Of a stretch of DNA of 64,000 nucleotides, positions 1-20,279 are shown piece by piece; the first letter of the stretch is position 1, and every line of letters begins with the position of its first letter. This DNA comes from Sciurus carolinensis (lineage: Eukaryota > Chordata > Mammalia > Rodentia > Sciuridae), in contig NC_062214.1 in NCBI RefSeq assembly GCF_902686445.1, forward strand, positions 46,261,454 to 46,325,453, in the 5' to 3' direction. Under the pieces are notes generated by a model. It was given only the letters and a program-made list of their open reading frames with translations, ran no database searches and was not told the origin of the DNA. A program made the translations under genes and the position numbers.

Positions 1-1748
1 GAGTGCACTGGATTGAGGTGTGGATGCTGTTTCTCACATCTCAAAGACCTCACGTGTAGGAATCCACCTTTCTTGGTATCCCTTGCCTGATTTGAAATCT
101 GGGCAATGAGCTTTCAGTTCAGAGTTTAACAGGTTCCAAAATACCTAGAGGGAACTGAACAGGGGTATGTCATCCTCACTACCCAAAGTCCCAGAGCACC
201 CAGCAGGCATCCTCTGTAGTCCGGTGTCCTCTGCTTGGTGCCTTCCCAGAACTCCTGTCTCCGATCTGCCCACCATAATCCAAACCATGTCTTTGATCCT
301 TACCCCAGCGCTGCCATGTTCTGACAGGTCTTAACTTCCAAATGAGTTTTCCTGCTCCCAATCTTGCATCCTCCTCCTAATGCATTGACTCCCAAACCTC
401 TCTACTGTCCTGGAGAACTTCCTGAAGTTACCAGAGGGTGCTGGAACTCAGGAGTCAATTTTCTGGATCCTCCTCTTCCCTCTCTTGGGGTAAATCTTGC
501 CTCAGTTTCAGCCCCGCTGGGACTTGCGCACCATCTCCTGAGAATCCAGGATTTATGGCTCAGACCCTTCAAACTAACACTTTGGGATAGGTTGATTAGG
601 AGCCAGCGATGATCTCTGGCCCCGCAGTGGAGGGAAAAAAATCTGGGCCTCCACTGCTATGGCTCCCCAGGCAGAGTCTTGGAAGGCATTAGTAAGCTCG
701 GCGAGATGCCAGGGCTACTCTCAACAACTATAACTGGAGGATTGTGTGTTTAGGGGAGCAGGGTATTTTCTTGTTTTCTGAGGAGTGCTGTGAATGCTTC
801 GAAGTACAAGGAACCATGGCTGTTTCTAGTGCCTAAGTTCTCCCTACTCTGGTGCATTCAGTGCAAAGCACTGAGTTTACTTTCCCCACCTTGAAACTCT
901 TAGATTCTGGTCTTGGTCAGTTCAGGTGCAAAATACAAGATTTTCCCTTTCACTTGCTTTCTCCTGGCCCCCTTTTCATGGCTTCCTCTGGGACTGTCAC
1001 AGTTAGCAATACAGGCTGACAAGTGTAGAATAATGCTTTGAAGTGGAATAGAAAAGATTTAGTGTTTATCACCAGGGTCAAAGAATGCAGGGGTCCCTAA
1101 ACTCCGCTTAAATGAAGGTCAAAGGACCATTCTGTGGTTTAGCAGAGGTCTCCTGGAGGCTGCAGGTACTGGGGAAAGGCGAGGCCAGACCTACTCAGGA
1201 TGGAAGGGTGCAGGGATTCCACGACCTGAAAGAGAAAGAGACTATTCTTCTGACCTAGAGTTATGCATTCGGTCTCCTGAGAATGGTCAGGACACCTTTG
1301 GGGACCAGAGGCAGCAGGTCGGAATCTCTTTCCCTTTGCTCCTGTGTCACCTCTTTGATTGAAATGAGTTCTGGTGGGTGGGCTGCAAGACAGAATCTGG
1401 AATGTGCCCCTCTCGGGTCATTGAAATTGCCCTGTATTTCAAGGGAGTGGGTGGCTATTAGACGTAAAGATTTCCTGAGAGCAGCGCTGGGGAGTCGACC
1501 AGAAATGGGATACACAGGAGTCAGCTCCTCATCGAACCAGAGGACCCTCCTCCCCAGAAGCCCTGTATTAAACTAGACCCTCTCTCCTCTTTCATCTTGA
1601 TATTCGCACCCAGCTGGGATATTGACCCCATTCTTGCAGTGCTCCAGCTTAGGAGGGAACTGGTTGAAGTAGCCACACCCTAAACACCTTGCCATAATCA
1701 ACTTTTACCCTCTGATGTCTCATTAGTATCGATGGTAGGGGTGGTAAG
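1..1748. other. 5' flank of PAX1, no gene seen
   Basis: No exon, RNA gene or recognisable young interspersed repeat is visible here. Short open frames occur on both strands but have no family resemblance and no splice context. The sequence is ordinary mixed-composition DNA and may hold distal promoter or enhancer elements of PAX1. Confidence 0.5.
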
Positions 1749-1788
1749 AAAACTAAAACCAAAACTAAAACTAGTACTAGTACTAACA
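1749..1788. repeat. Cryptic minisatellite of AAAACY and TAGTAC units
   Basis: Short near-identical units (AAAACC, AAAACT, then TAGTAC twice) follow each other for about 40 bases, about 400 bases upstream of the PAX1 start codon. On the minus strand this reads as an artificial Leu-Val repeat in an open frame, which is not a gene. Confidence 0.7.
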
Positions 1789-1922
1789 CATATAATCGGT
1801 TTGAAATGACTTCCCAATCATTCCCAAAGTCAGAGAAAGGAAGGGGTTGCAAGGGTCTGGGAGCAAGTGCCCTGTCCCAGGTCCAACTGGTTTTGGAAAT
1901 TGGGGCGGTGTGTGTTTTTTTG

Positions 1923-1924
<2 letters not shown>

Positions 1925-1954
<30 letters not shown>
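1925..1954. repeat. (GT)15 microsatellite
   Basis: Fifteen uninterrupted GT units lie about 230 bases upstream of the PAX1 start codon. Such alternating purine-pyrimidine tracts are length-polymorphic and can adopt Z-DNA. Confidence 0.97.
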
Positions 1955-1956
<2 letters not shown>

Positions 1957-2030
1957 GTAAGCGGGGAGCTGGTTCCGGAGTGGGGTGGAGAAAAGCCTAG
2001 GGGGAGGACAGAAGGAGGGGGTAGAGTTTC

Positions 2031-2112
2031 AGGGCGGGGAGGGGGGCGCCTGGGCGCAGTGACGGGAACCAATGAGCTGCCAACTCGCGCGTCTCCTGCG
2101 TGACTGCAGAGA
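2031..2112 (+). promoter_or_regulatory. Probable PAX1 core promoter: GC box and CCAAT box
   Basis: A G-rich GC-box-like run (AGGGCGGGGAGGGGGG, 2031-2046) is followed by a CCAAT box at 2069-2073. A second CCAAT lies at 2178-2182, immediately before the start codon. No TATA box is visible. CpG density rises sharply from here to about 3.5 kb, so this looks like a CpG-island promoter. The transcription start itself cannot be read from sequence. Confidence 0.55.
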
Positions 2113-2133
2113 TTGACGTGGAGGACACGTCAA
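2113..2133. promoter_or_regulatory. Perfect 8+5+8 inverted repeat with CRE/G-box half sites
   Basis: TTGACGTG, a five-base spacer, then CACGTCAA form a perfect dyad about 50 bases before the PAX1 ATG. TGACGTG and CACGTCA are half-sites recognised by bZIP (CREB/ATF-type) proteins. The site may bind a dimer, or form an 8-bp hairpin if it lies in the 5' UTR. An in-frame TGA at 2114-2116 also lies here and closes the PAX1 frame upstream. Confidence 0.5.
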
Positions 2134-2185
2134 ATTGATTCCCGCACGCTGCAGCTTCCCGGTCAGACGAATTTCTCCCAATCGG

Positions 2186-10904
<8,719 letters not shown>

Positions 10905-11217
10905 GGGCAGCTCTTCCTCGAGCCCCAGCCAGAGCCTGAGGAAACTGCGGACGGGCGGGCGGCCCGGGGCGCTCCGCTCCGCAGCGGTGGCGAGCCGCGC
11001 GGAGAGACCCTAGGACACGCAGAGGAGGAAGCCGACCCCGGCCGGCGGGGACACATTTGGTCACCCCCTGGCCACGTCCTGCCTCTAGCCTGGCCCGCAC
11101 ACTTCCTTTATGGGCCGGAATATTTTGGCTTTTCTGAACTTTGGCTTTAGACTGTTGCATCCTTGTCGAGATTCTTGCTTCGACGTGGTGTCCCTTGCCC
11201 TGTCAGACTCAAATTTC

Positions 11218-11470
11218 CTTTTCTTTTTTGTCCTCCTTTTCTGCTCTTCCTCCCATCTTCCTCCCTCTTCTTTCTCTCTCTCCCTCCTCCCTCTTTTCTT
11301 TGTTTCCTTTTCTCGTCTTCCATCTCATCCTACTTTATCTTTCCCTCCCTCCCTTTCTTCACTTTGCCCTCTCCCCCACCTCTTTCCTTCTTTATTCTCT
11401 CCTCCTCCCCTTTCTCTACTGTCTATTGGTCCACGCTTTTCTCTTTCTGTTTTTCCTCTTTTATCTTTGG
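11218..11470 (+). repeat. Polypyrimidine tract of about 250 nt
   Basis: Almost entirely C and T on the + strand, with interspersed TCCC, TTCC and TCTC units. In an RNA this would be a dense set of PTB-type binding sites; in DNA it could form a triplex. It produces long meaningless Ser/Leu/Phe/Pro open frames. Confidence 0.9.
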
Positions 11471-11640
11471 GGGCTTTCTTTCCTTTCATCTGTACAGCTT
11501 CCCTCAACCCCCACCTTTCCCAATCTGGAAAGCCCCAGACCAGTGTTGTGACAGTTCCTTCTCTGAAACCCCCAACCCTTTGGGTCCCTCAGGTCTAAGG
11601 GATCCTGGAACCTAGGAAGTGGGCAGAGAAGCCACAGCCT

Positions 11641-11737
11641 TTTTTAATTTTTTATTTTGGTAGTGCTGGGTATGGAATTCAGGATCTGGTACCTGCTAGA
11701 CAAGACTTACATCACTGAACTACATTCCCCAGTCCTG
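11641..11737 (-). mobile_element. Diverged ID-like SINE fragment
   Basis: The reverse complement reads GACTGGGGAATGTAGTTCAG at its head and ends in CCCAGCACTACC plus an A/T-rich tail. This is the ID (tRNA-derived) layout with many substitutions. It lies in the putative PAX1 3' UTR in antisense. Confidence 0.7.
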
Positions 11738-12306
11738 CCATAGTTTCATTTTATGTTTTTTAATAACAAACCAGAACACAGCCTTGATGTTCAAACTGTC
11801 TTCTTTCCCCAATATATTGGTGGAAGTCTGTATTTTCTCAGTGCTCAGTGGCTGGGCTTCTCTTTGCTTCTGAGATGATGTCATTCCAAAGAAGATTGGG
11901 GTAAGAGTAAAGGACAGAGTAAGGGACACTGGGGCTATTGGTGTTTTCAGTAATTAGAAAACTGGGTATCCTGGAGGAGGCTCCTCCTACCCCTTCACTC
12001 CCAACACTTGGGTAACTGACAAATGGTAAAGGCATTGGCATTGATTTTGGTGTTTGGGGACCAAAATGATTGTTAATTTAAACCACAAACTGCTTCCAAG
12101 TACCAAGGTTCATTTGGGCTTCTTGTTCAAAAGGGTGGGTGGGTGGGCTCAGAATGTGTCTGCTAGAGCCAGATACATGGGCTGTTAACTAATTTCAAGT
12201 CCAGGCGCATTGGTGGTGGGACCCCCGGGGGTATAATGCAGTTGTGTAGTCATAAAAAGATCACTGGTGAAGAGTCTGCATCACCTGTTAAATGTGGCTG
12301 CCTTTG

Positions 12307-12312
12307 AATAAA
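12307..12312 (+). terminator. Candidate PAX1 poly(A) signal AATAAA
   Basis: It is the first AATAAA after the PAX1 stop codon. A GU-rich element (CCTGTGTTGCTGTGTTG) follows about 40 bases later, the usual layout of a cleavage and polyadenylation site. Confidence 0.55.
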
Positions 12313-12330
12313 GGAAAGCATCTGAAACTT

Positions 12331-13962
12331 GCTTGGTAGGGTGAGCAAGCCTGTGTTGCTGTGTTGTACTTACTACAAAGCTAACTCGGCCCCTGACTTC
12401 AAGGGATGAATACTATCAGAGGAAATGTTTTAACTGGTTTACTCATGAGTATTTGCAGCCCAGGTTGGGCAACAGATAGGAAGAAAAAGTGGAATGAGAG
12501 GAGTACTTGTTAATGGGTGGGTACCCTTGATATGCCTGATAGCTCCCTTCCCCCTTAGTTATGGTCTTGATAGCTAGAGTTCTAGAAAATGCCAGATTAG
12601 CCTTGGGGAACTGAGATAGGCAATATGCAGAAATCCTAAAGTGGGCAAAAGGCAATGAGCAACAACAGAGGGTCCCCCACCCCCGGAACATTTCTAACAT
12701 TCTAAAAGCTAAAGGAAATTATCTCAGTTTTCCAAATAATCTAGGGGTTTTTTAAACTACAAAGCAGTTTCTGGCTAGTGGTTTTGTTTTTCCTTCAGGT
12801 TTTTCTAAAACTGATGGAAGAGATTTTTGAATTGAAGTTATTGCTTGTAAGTAGAGCTGCCTACTTGTGCATGGTCTGCTCTGGACTCATCAAGAAAACC
12901 AGTGGGAAATGGTTTTCATTGCAACTTTTTGCCATAGTACCTAATTTTTTCACAAAGATTTTTCTTCTCAGGTTTTCAAAGCCTCTTGTCTTTACAAAAA
13001 AGTTCCATTGTATAGACAGAGATACTAAGGGCTAGGATTTGATTTATTTTTTCTAGACCATACAGCAAGTTGTGAATTGCAGTGCTTGGAAATGGAAAGT
13101 GGGTGACATCTGCTCATTTAAGAATCAGGATTGATACCTGAACTTTGAGATGGGAGTTGTCAGTCTTCTGAGTGCCAGCCTATCCTGCAGAGAAGCTGGT
13201 TAAAATAACGTGAAAAGAAGTGTTTTCCCAAGTCCCTGTGACCTCAGCCTGTCTTTGTGTGATAAGAGGAATATCACACATTCAGTCATGACATTACAGA
13301 CAGGATTTTCATGTGTCCATCTTGCTGTCTGGTGAAGGACTGGCACGCTTAGTCCAGGAGCAATACAACACAACACTTACTGAAGAAATGTGAGGCATTT
13401 ATACAACAATCTCTATCTTTGACTTGTCACCACCTCATTTCTCTGCCACTCTCCACTTCTGTGTTCAGACTGCCTAGGGTTAAGGCAGAGAAGATCTGGG
13501 AAATACAACCCAGGGTAATGAAAGGTGCCTATATTTTAAATGCAGCAGCAATGGAAAGTATTTTTCTAGATCTTTCCCCTAGGGTCCTCCATGTCCTGTG
13601 GCTAAAGGTGAGTTTTTCAGAGTTCTTTTTGTTGACAGAGGACAGGTGGCCTTCAGTTATAGTGCAAGTAAACTTTGGCATTTCATGTGAGATACAGAGG
13701 GAGGGGCATACCTTTTCTCTTGAGATTGTGGCTATGGAGAGTCCCAATAAATTTGGCTTAAATTCCTGTTCCACTGCATGAAACAGAGGACTGTGGCCTC
13801 CCTGTGCTTCTGTTTTCCCATCTGTGAAGAACACACTTCAAATGTAGTAATACTTGCAGTGACTTGACCTGCAGAAGACTAGCACTGGTTTACTCATGAG
13901 CATTTGCATTGATTTACCTCTGTGGATGATTTTGTTTAGGTGTTAAAAAGGGATTTGTTGTG
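12331..13962. other. Intergenic, no gene seen
   Basis: Mostly unique sequence. A MIR-like stretch at about 13745-13850 (TCCTGTTCCACTGCATG, then TGTTTTCCCATCTGTGAAG) is the only recognisable repeat. No conserved open frame. Confidence 0.6.
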
Positions 13963-14063
13963 GGGAGGGTGGCGTGGGGGTGTTGTTCAATGCTACAGCA
14001 CTTGCCTAGCATGTAAGAGGTCCTGGGTTCCATCCCCAGGAAAGAACACACCCATGCACATGC

Positions 14064-14094
<31 letters not shown>
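13963..14094 (+). mobile_element. ID-type SINE followed by (AC)15
   Basis: The element contains TTGTTCAATGCTACAGCACT, then TTGCCTAGCATG and GGGTTCCATCCCCAGG, an ID body with tRNA-like A and B boxes. Its A-rich tail has become a pure (AC)15 microsatellite at 14065-14094. Confidence 0.85.
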
Positions 14095-14101
<7 letters not shown>

Positions 14102-14510
14102 AGTGTTAGAGGAATCATTTGTAAGGTTCATGAGGGGCCCAGAATTTAAATACTTTTCAAAGGATTCTATTGGAAGATTGCATTTTTGTTCTCTATGCAT
14201 CTGAATCTGTGGAGTTATTGCAGACTCATAATACAATTATTTAGCACTGTGCCAGGCAGAACAATTTGAGAAGGAATCACTTCTCAAAGATAGCTTATCT
14301 TTGCATAAGCTCCTGCCTTTTATTTTTTAAATTTAGGAATAAAATTGAGATAGGTAAAAGGGATGTTTGTATCATATTTAAAAAAAATATAGAGATCCCA
14401 AAGAAATTAAACAAGGACAAACATATGTGCCCTTTAATGGTTTTGAATCAATGAGAGTAATATAAATCCATCATTAAACCCAGTCAGTATTGAGACATTA
14501 AAATGGAATC

Positions 14511-14746
14511 TGAGCTGCATGGTGACACACACCTGTAATCCAGCTGCTCAGGAAACTGAGGCAGGAGGATTGAAAGTTTGAGGTCAACCTGGGCAACTTA
14601 GTGAGACCCTGTCTCAAAATATAATAAAAAGGGATGGGGGTAGAACACAGTAGTAGAATGTCCCTGGGTTCAGTGCTCAGGAAAACTTGAACATGCGCGC
14701 ACACGTGCGCACACACACACACACACACAAAACAAAACAAAAAAAG
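14511..14746 (+). mobile_element. Composite B1-like/ID SINE
   Basis: A 7SL-like half (CACACACCTGTAATCCAGC, GAGGCAGGAGGATTG, GTGAGACCCTGTCTC) is fused to an ID-like half ending GGGTTCAGTGCTCAGG. Its tail is a CA-rich then A-rich tract. This dimer type is characteristic of squirrels. Confidence 0.9.
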
Positions 14747-16717
14747 CCCTGGAAGTTTCTTTCTGCTCTCATGTCTCCTTAAAGGTGGATGTTTTATAAA
14801 CACAGGAAAAATACATGCAGTCGAGTATGTGTTTCTGTCCATCTGCTGTTTAAAGGTGCACACCAAAATGTTGTGCAATACACACAAATATGGTCTGCAG
14901 ATCTGCCTTCTGCATACCAACAGCTTTAGCTCCACTGTATTCACTTTATTCCCTTGAATGGATGCATATCAACAAGGGTTTATTAAAACCACTGTATTTG
15001 TAAAGAGGGCCAGCTTCGTGCTTTAAGTGAATAAAGATAGGATTTTGTTGCCTTCATTGTTGGAGGAAGTACTTAGAGTGGGTTGTAGTAACTTCCCTGG
15101 GAAAGGTGGCTGCTTTTTGGCAAGGAGGAGGGAAAGCAAACCAAAGAAGAGGAGACTGGAGGGACAAGAGACACAGAGCTTTTGTCTTTCTTAAAGATAT
15201 CCTGACTTTTTCTACAGATCACTGAAGGACACTGGAAGCTGCAAGGGGCTGGGGAAGGCAGTTTTCCTTACCTTTGAAGGGAGTCAGCCTCTTTGGGCCA
15301 GGAAAGAGAAATAGGCAAAGGAGTGGGGGAAACAATAATATTGATATAGATTAAGTGAATATCTAATATTGGCACAAGCATCCCTTTTACCTATCCCAAA
15401 TCACTGAATTTTAATTCCTCCATGGGAATTAACCTCTTCAGGGGTGATCCCTGCTCCCTGACAATTGTATTTCTCCTATTTACTTACTTTTTTTTTGACT
15501 TCTGTAAAGAGATTGGGATTTATTTGATTGAACTATGATCTGGGTAAAGCACACTGTGGATTTCCTGGCATCAGCTTCCCTGACTAGAATTACATCGACT
15601 TGGGTTTCTTTTCAAAAGAAATCCTACCTGCTCTGTGTTATGCGGGATGATATGAATTTAGAATCTTGCCAGAATGTGCCTCAGGAACTCAGTTGAAAGG
15701 ATCCTGAGTCCAGACAGGCCATGTAATGAGAAACATTTGATTCCTTTCTTTTAATGGGTAGGAATTATGCACAAAATGCTATTTGGTCTTCACCTTGACC
15801 TTGCTGTCTGAACTATAGCCTCCCTCATTTGAAGAAATATCCTGTGGCTGAGATATCACTAGCCAAACCTTTGTTTCTCAACTTAAATTTTTTCCCTGTT
15901 TTTGAATTTCCTTTTTCTTTTTTTAAGGGCAGAACAAGGAGAAATCTCACTGTCTTCTTTTTCAAGGCCATAAAATGAGAACCACACATTTAGCCCCAAT
16001 CCAACTTGGGAATTCTAAACACTTGGAACAATTGTACTCAATTTAGTCTAGTCCCTTCTTTGGAGTCGAAACCCCTGTTTCACTCTAAAGAACATTTTTT
16101 TTTCAGGAGAAGCAGCCTGTGATTCTCATTGAAACACACATCTGTTTCTGGGCTGGCCAAATCCAAAAGTGGAATCCCAATTACAGTTTTCATGGGTGAT
16201 AGAATTTCGACTGTATTACAATTTAACCACCTGGGTTGCCTCCACTCTCCTTTTTTCTTCTTAAGGATGAAATAAGCCGATCAAATGTTCATTCAGCTAT
16301 TAAATTACATTTCCATCCTGTAACGATTTATTTCCTTTTTCTTTGGTGAGATACACTGACTTGATGGATTATCTCTAGTGTCTTTTCTTATATTAACCAC
16401 GCAATTTTAACTTACAAGAGTTCTCCCAATCTCTGGTAGATGTGGTTTTAGCTTTAAAGATTTTACTTTACCCAAAACAACAAACAATAAAACAAAATCC
16501 TTTAACTGAGTAACTAGATGGTTTCGATCTAAGGAAAAATGTCTTCGTTAAAAGCTAAAGATAAGTTGAATTATATTTCAATGAATTAAAGGAAATTGAC
16601 TTTTTTGGAAAGTTGAATTGAAACCTGAAACTTGTGAGACATGAAAAGTTAAAATGGTCTTTAGGCTAACAAATTGTGATAGGATTAGCTTAATCTAGAA
16701 AATTAAAGATATCATAC
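14747..16717. other. Intergenic, unique, no gene seen
   Basis: About 2 kb without a recognisable repeat or exon. The AT-rich parts near 15.9-16.6 kb are candidates for conserved non-coding elements, but this cannot be judged without alignment. Confidence 0.5.
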
Positions 16718-16736
16718 TGGCCACCAGGGGGAGCAC
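16718..16736 (+). promoter_or_regulatory. Near-consensus CTCF motif, forward
   Basis: TGGCCACCAGGGGGAGCAC matches the remembered CTCF consensus over nearly its whole length, including the CCACCAGGGGG core. It lies in unique sequence, not in a repeat that I recognise. Confidence 0.75.
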
Positions 16737-17350
16737 ATATTGTTCCATGAGAATAAAGACAAAGGCAAAGATTATACTGAACACAAAACTATTCACCATT
16801 CTGTCAAAGTTAAAACCTTTCCGGTCTCGAGCATCTACTTGCAAGAGAAATACTCTTTTGTTGTTTATATTATTAATATTGTTTTCAATAACCAGAAGTT
16901 TGGGCATGTGGCAAAAAAAAAAAAAAAAATGGACTCCTATGTGGACTCATCAGACAAGCTGGTTGAGATGTTAATAGCCACTTAGAAATAAATTTCACTT
17001 CTAAGTTTGACTTTATATTGTATTCAATTCTTTGAATATAGATCAAGCAGTATGAGTTTTAAAAGCAACCTAATCTAAATTGATATTTTTAGAAAGTGAA
17101 ATCAATTTCATTCATATTTTGGCATTTTGATATTTTTGATGAAATTTAAGAAACATGCCCCTTTTTACTGATCCTCTTGAAGTTTTTAATCATTTAAAGT
17201 CACAATTCAATATTTTTCTGTTGATATATTACCGAGGCAAGAAAGAACAAGAAAATTGGCTGTCTCCTCATTTTTCTATTTATTTTTAGGATAAAATCTA
17301 GAAAGAGCATTACAATTGGGGCAAAGAGAATTTTGTTCTTAAAGAAAAAA

Positions 17351-17543
17351 GGAGCCAGGTGAGAAGGTACATGCCTGTAATCCCAAAGACTCGGGAGGCT
17401 GATGCAGGAGGATTGCAAAATTGAGTCCAGCCTTACCAACTTATCAATTTAGTGAGACCCTGTCTGAAAAAAATATAAAAAGGACTGGGGACATAGCTTA
17501 GTAGTAAGGCACTTCTGGGTTAATTCCCAGTACCAAAAAAAAA
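17351..17543 (+). mobile_element. Composite B1-like/ID SINE
   Basis: TGCCTGTAATCCCAAAGACT, GAGGCTGATGCAGGAGG and GTGAGACCCTGTCTG are joined to GACTGGGGACATAGCTTAG and TTAATTCCCAGTACC with a poly(A) tail. Confidence 0.9.
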
Positions 17544-17675
17544 TGGAATGGAAAAAAAATTTAAAAATGGAACCTCTCTTACCACGTCTCGTGAATTTTC
17601 ACACATTTTGAATTCATATGCCAGCTGTGGAGCTCCTTTTAACAGGAAGCAGTATGGAGGAGATGGGGTACATAA

Positions 17676-17865
17676 GTGGTGACTGAGAGTCATCTGGATT
17701 CAAGTTTTGGTTTTACCCTTTGCCAGTTGTGTCACTTTGGATAAGTTTCATCTAGTCTCAGTTTCATCCTCTATTAAATGGGATAATACCTCCCTCTCTA
17801 GGCTGTTGTGAGGATTAAATTTGATAATATTTGTAAAGATTAGAGACGCGCTTAGTGTTGCTATG
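17676..17865 (+). mobile_element. MIR element, well preserved
   Basis: GTCATCTGGATTCAAG, TGTGTCACTTTGGATAAG, TCTCAGTTTCATCCTC, AAATGGGATAATACC and TTGTGAGGATTAAAT follow the MIR consensus in order for about 190 bases. Confidence 0.85.
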
Positions 17866-20279
17866 ATTTTGGTTTTGTCTTTTTTTTTGTACTATTATTA
17901 TTACTTTTTTTGTGAATTAACTCATGTCCCTGTCCTGTAGACTCTAATTGCAGTATATCAGGTTTGTGAAAGATCCAGAGCCTATCAAGACTGCTAATAC
18001 TGAATTTACTGGAACAGTCAACAGCACTAGAAGGGGCAGCCACTGTCAGACTAATCAAATCTGATAGCCCCGGGACATTAAGATTACTTGATGATTTTAT
18101 GGCTACACCCATGAAGATTAATGACTTGCAGGTAGCCAGCATTACCGCACTGAAGTAGGTGTTTTGTGGAAAGTCCATTTAGATCAATTTTATGTGACCA
18201 TGCTTTGTGTCATGTAACAGAGTCAGACACGGGTGCACAGAGGCCTCTTCCTACTTGGGGAACAGGTTCACTCAAGGGGACTGAAAGGCCTGTCATATCT
18301 GCTGCTCATTTTGGCAATGCTGACAATGGGCAGCCATATTGGGCTTTGGCTTCTGTTTTTCCCTCTTTACCAAGTACATAGCTTTTGTTAAGACCAAGCT
18401 ACCCTCGTCCCTGACGTTCTCTTTCAGGCTGGCTACCGCTGGGGACACCAAGAGATAGCACACAAGCTGTGAACTTAATATCTTCAGGAAGGGATACATG
18501 TAAAACCTTCTCCCTTTGGAAGATTCTGTCATTCTTCTAGGGCAACTGGGAGAGAAAAATGCCCTGACCCTCTCAGGTGTTCATATATGCTCAAGGCCTT
18601 AAATATACACACACACCCATCCCAAATTTGTGACAAAATATGTTAAGGATAGCTGTAGAATTCACTATTATAAAAACATTCACAAGCAATCATTAGATCT
18701 TCTTAGATAACAATGCTTCTTTGCTTCAGAGGGTGTTCATGTATGTATTCCACATGTTTGCAGGTTTGTCAATCATGTGTGAAGGGTGCCTTTTAATTGA
18801 ATGTGGCAGTTTGGTTCTGATTCCAAATTATTTGGAGTTTATTCTCACAAACTGGATGTTTTCAAAAGTAAATAAAGACATTAAAAGATTTATAAAAAGA
18901 CTGTCACACATTCTGAAGTGTAAAGTGTAAATGAATTTTTATAGGCATATGGATTTCATTTCTCTGATAATATGCATGAGTAGAAAAATTAAAAGAAAAT
19001 GTGCTGGGTACAGTGTGTTTTTACCTCTCGTTTAGACATTGAAAACATTCAGAGGTCCCCAATGTGCAAAACCGAGGAGACTCTTCTATTCTGTGATGTC
19101 ATGTGAACCATTGGACACTGATTAATATTGCCCCCAAATGGTGTTTTCCTGAAGGCAGCAGCAGAATGGCACTTACAGTTTGAATTTCTATTTTTTAAGT
19201 ACAATCTACGGTTCACGGCCAGACTTATTTCTTCTTGTATAAACATCCAGGGTGTTATGCTCAGCACACTATCATTCTCTTTTACCTTTGACTTTACACA
19301 GTCAAGCCAAACAGTTGAGGCTTCATGATAATATTTACACGGAGGCTGAAGAGGACTGAGTGAAGTAAAAAGGGTGGGGAAGCATATTACGGTCCTGATG
19401 GCCACATGGAATGGATTCTGTCAAGAATGTAAAATAACATTTATATCTGAGTTATGTTTGAAACCAATGAAAGATCAACCCATTCAGTTGAGATTGTAGC
19501 TAACATTTTATTTTTAATTGTCATGATAACATAACCTTAGAAAATCATTCAGGTTAGCTAGGCTCAGTCTCAGAAGAAATTTTGGCTGTAAGAATATAAT
19601 TTCTTTTAGTTAAATAAAAATGAATTAGACTTTTTTTCTCTTTTTTGCATGCTCCACTTTGAGCTGTGATGTTATCAGTTGCAGTAACCATGGTAAGTAA
19701 AAGTGGTCCAGGAAAAAGGTTTCCTTTGAGAGTTTAATACAAAATGAAAATAATAAATGGTCTACTTGAGTTCCATCTGTTTTTATCAGTGTGGAGCCTT
19801 TAGACTCAAATCTTTCAGATAAAAATGAAATTCCCATAACCTTATACATGTAAAGTATTCAAAATTAGTATTATGACTTAAAAAATAGGTAATAGGTATT
19901 GAATTTTCATTAGATAAGGAATTGGGGGACACTTATGAATGGATACCAAATTTGATATAAGTGAGAATAATGAATAAATGTCTTTTAAAAACTTTTGTTC
20001 AGTTGTCTGAATCCTGATGGGACCATGGAAATTATAAAAAGTTTAATGTTTTGTTTTGATATCTATATGTAGGAGGTAATCAGGGAAACCGAAGGAGTAA
20101 TTTACTTATTTGGCTAGATCTGTAAATGAATATATAAATGTGTGTGCCCCCTCCCACTTTCTCCTTTGATTTGGATTCAATAATGTAGATAGTTGAATTT
20201 TCATTTTCAGACTTTGCCTTGGGTCAATAAAAGCAGCCATGAAAGTTGACAAGTTACATGTAGTGCAATGAATAGATCA
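17866..20279. other. Intergenic, no gene seen
   Basis: About 2.4 kb of mostly unique AT-rich sequence. Open frames up to 118 codons occur but none resembles a known protein. Confidence 0.5.

Larger units (their letters stand above)
10905..12330 (+). other. Probable PAX1 3' UTR
   Basis: This stretch runs from the canonical stop to just past the first AATAAA I find downstream. It holds a long pyrimidine-rich tract and a diverged reverse ID-like SINE. The boundary is inferred from the poly(A) signal only. Confidence 0.55.

Noticed and set aside
11110..11615. Three overlapping 136-162-codon + strand frames rich in Ser, Leu, Phe and Pro
   Set aside because: They are all produced by the pyrimidine tract, which lacks stops in every frame. 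No domain or start context.
14065..14094. CRISPR-like or regulatory repeat array
   Set aside because: It is a plain (AC)15 tail of a SINE; no spacer structure exists anywhere in the window.
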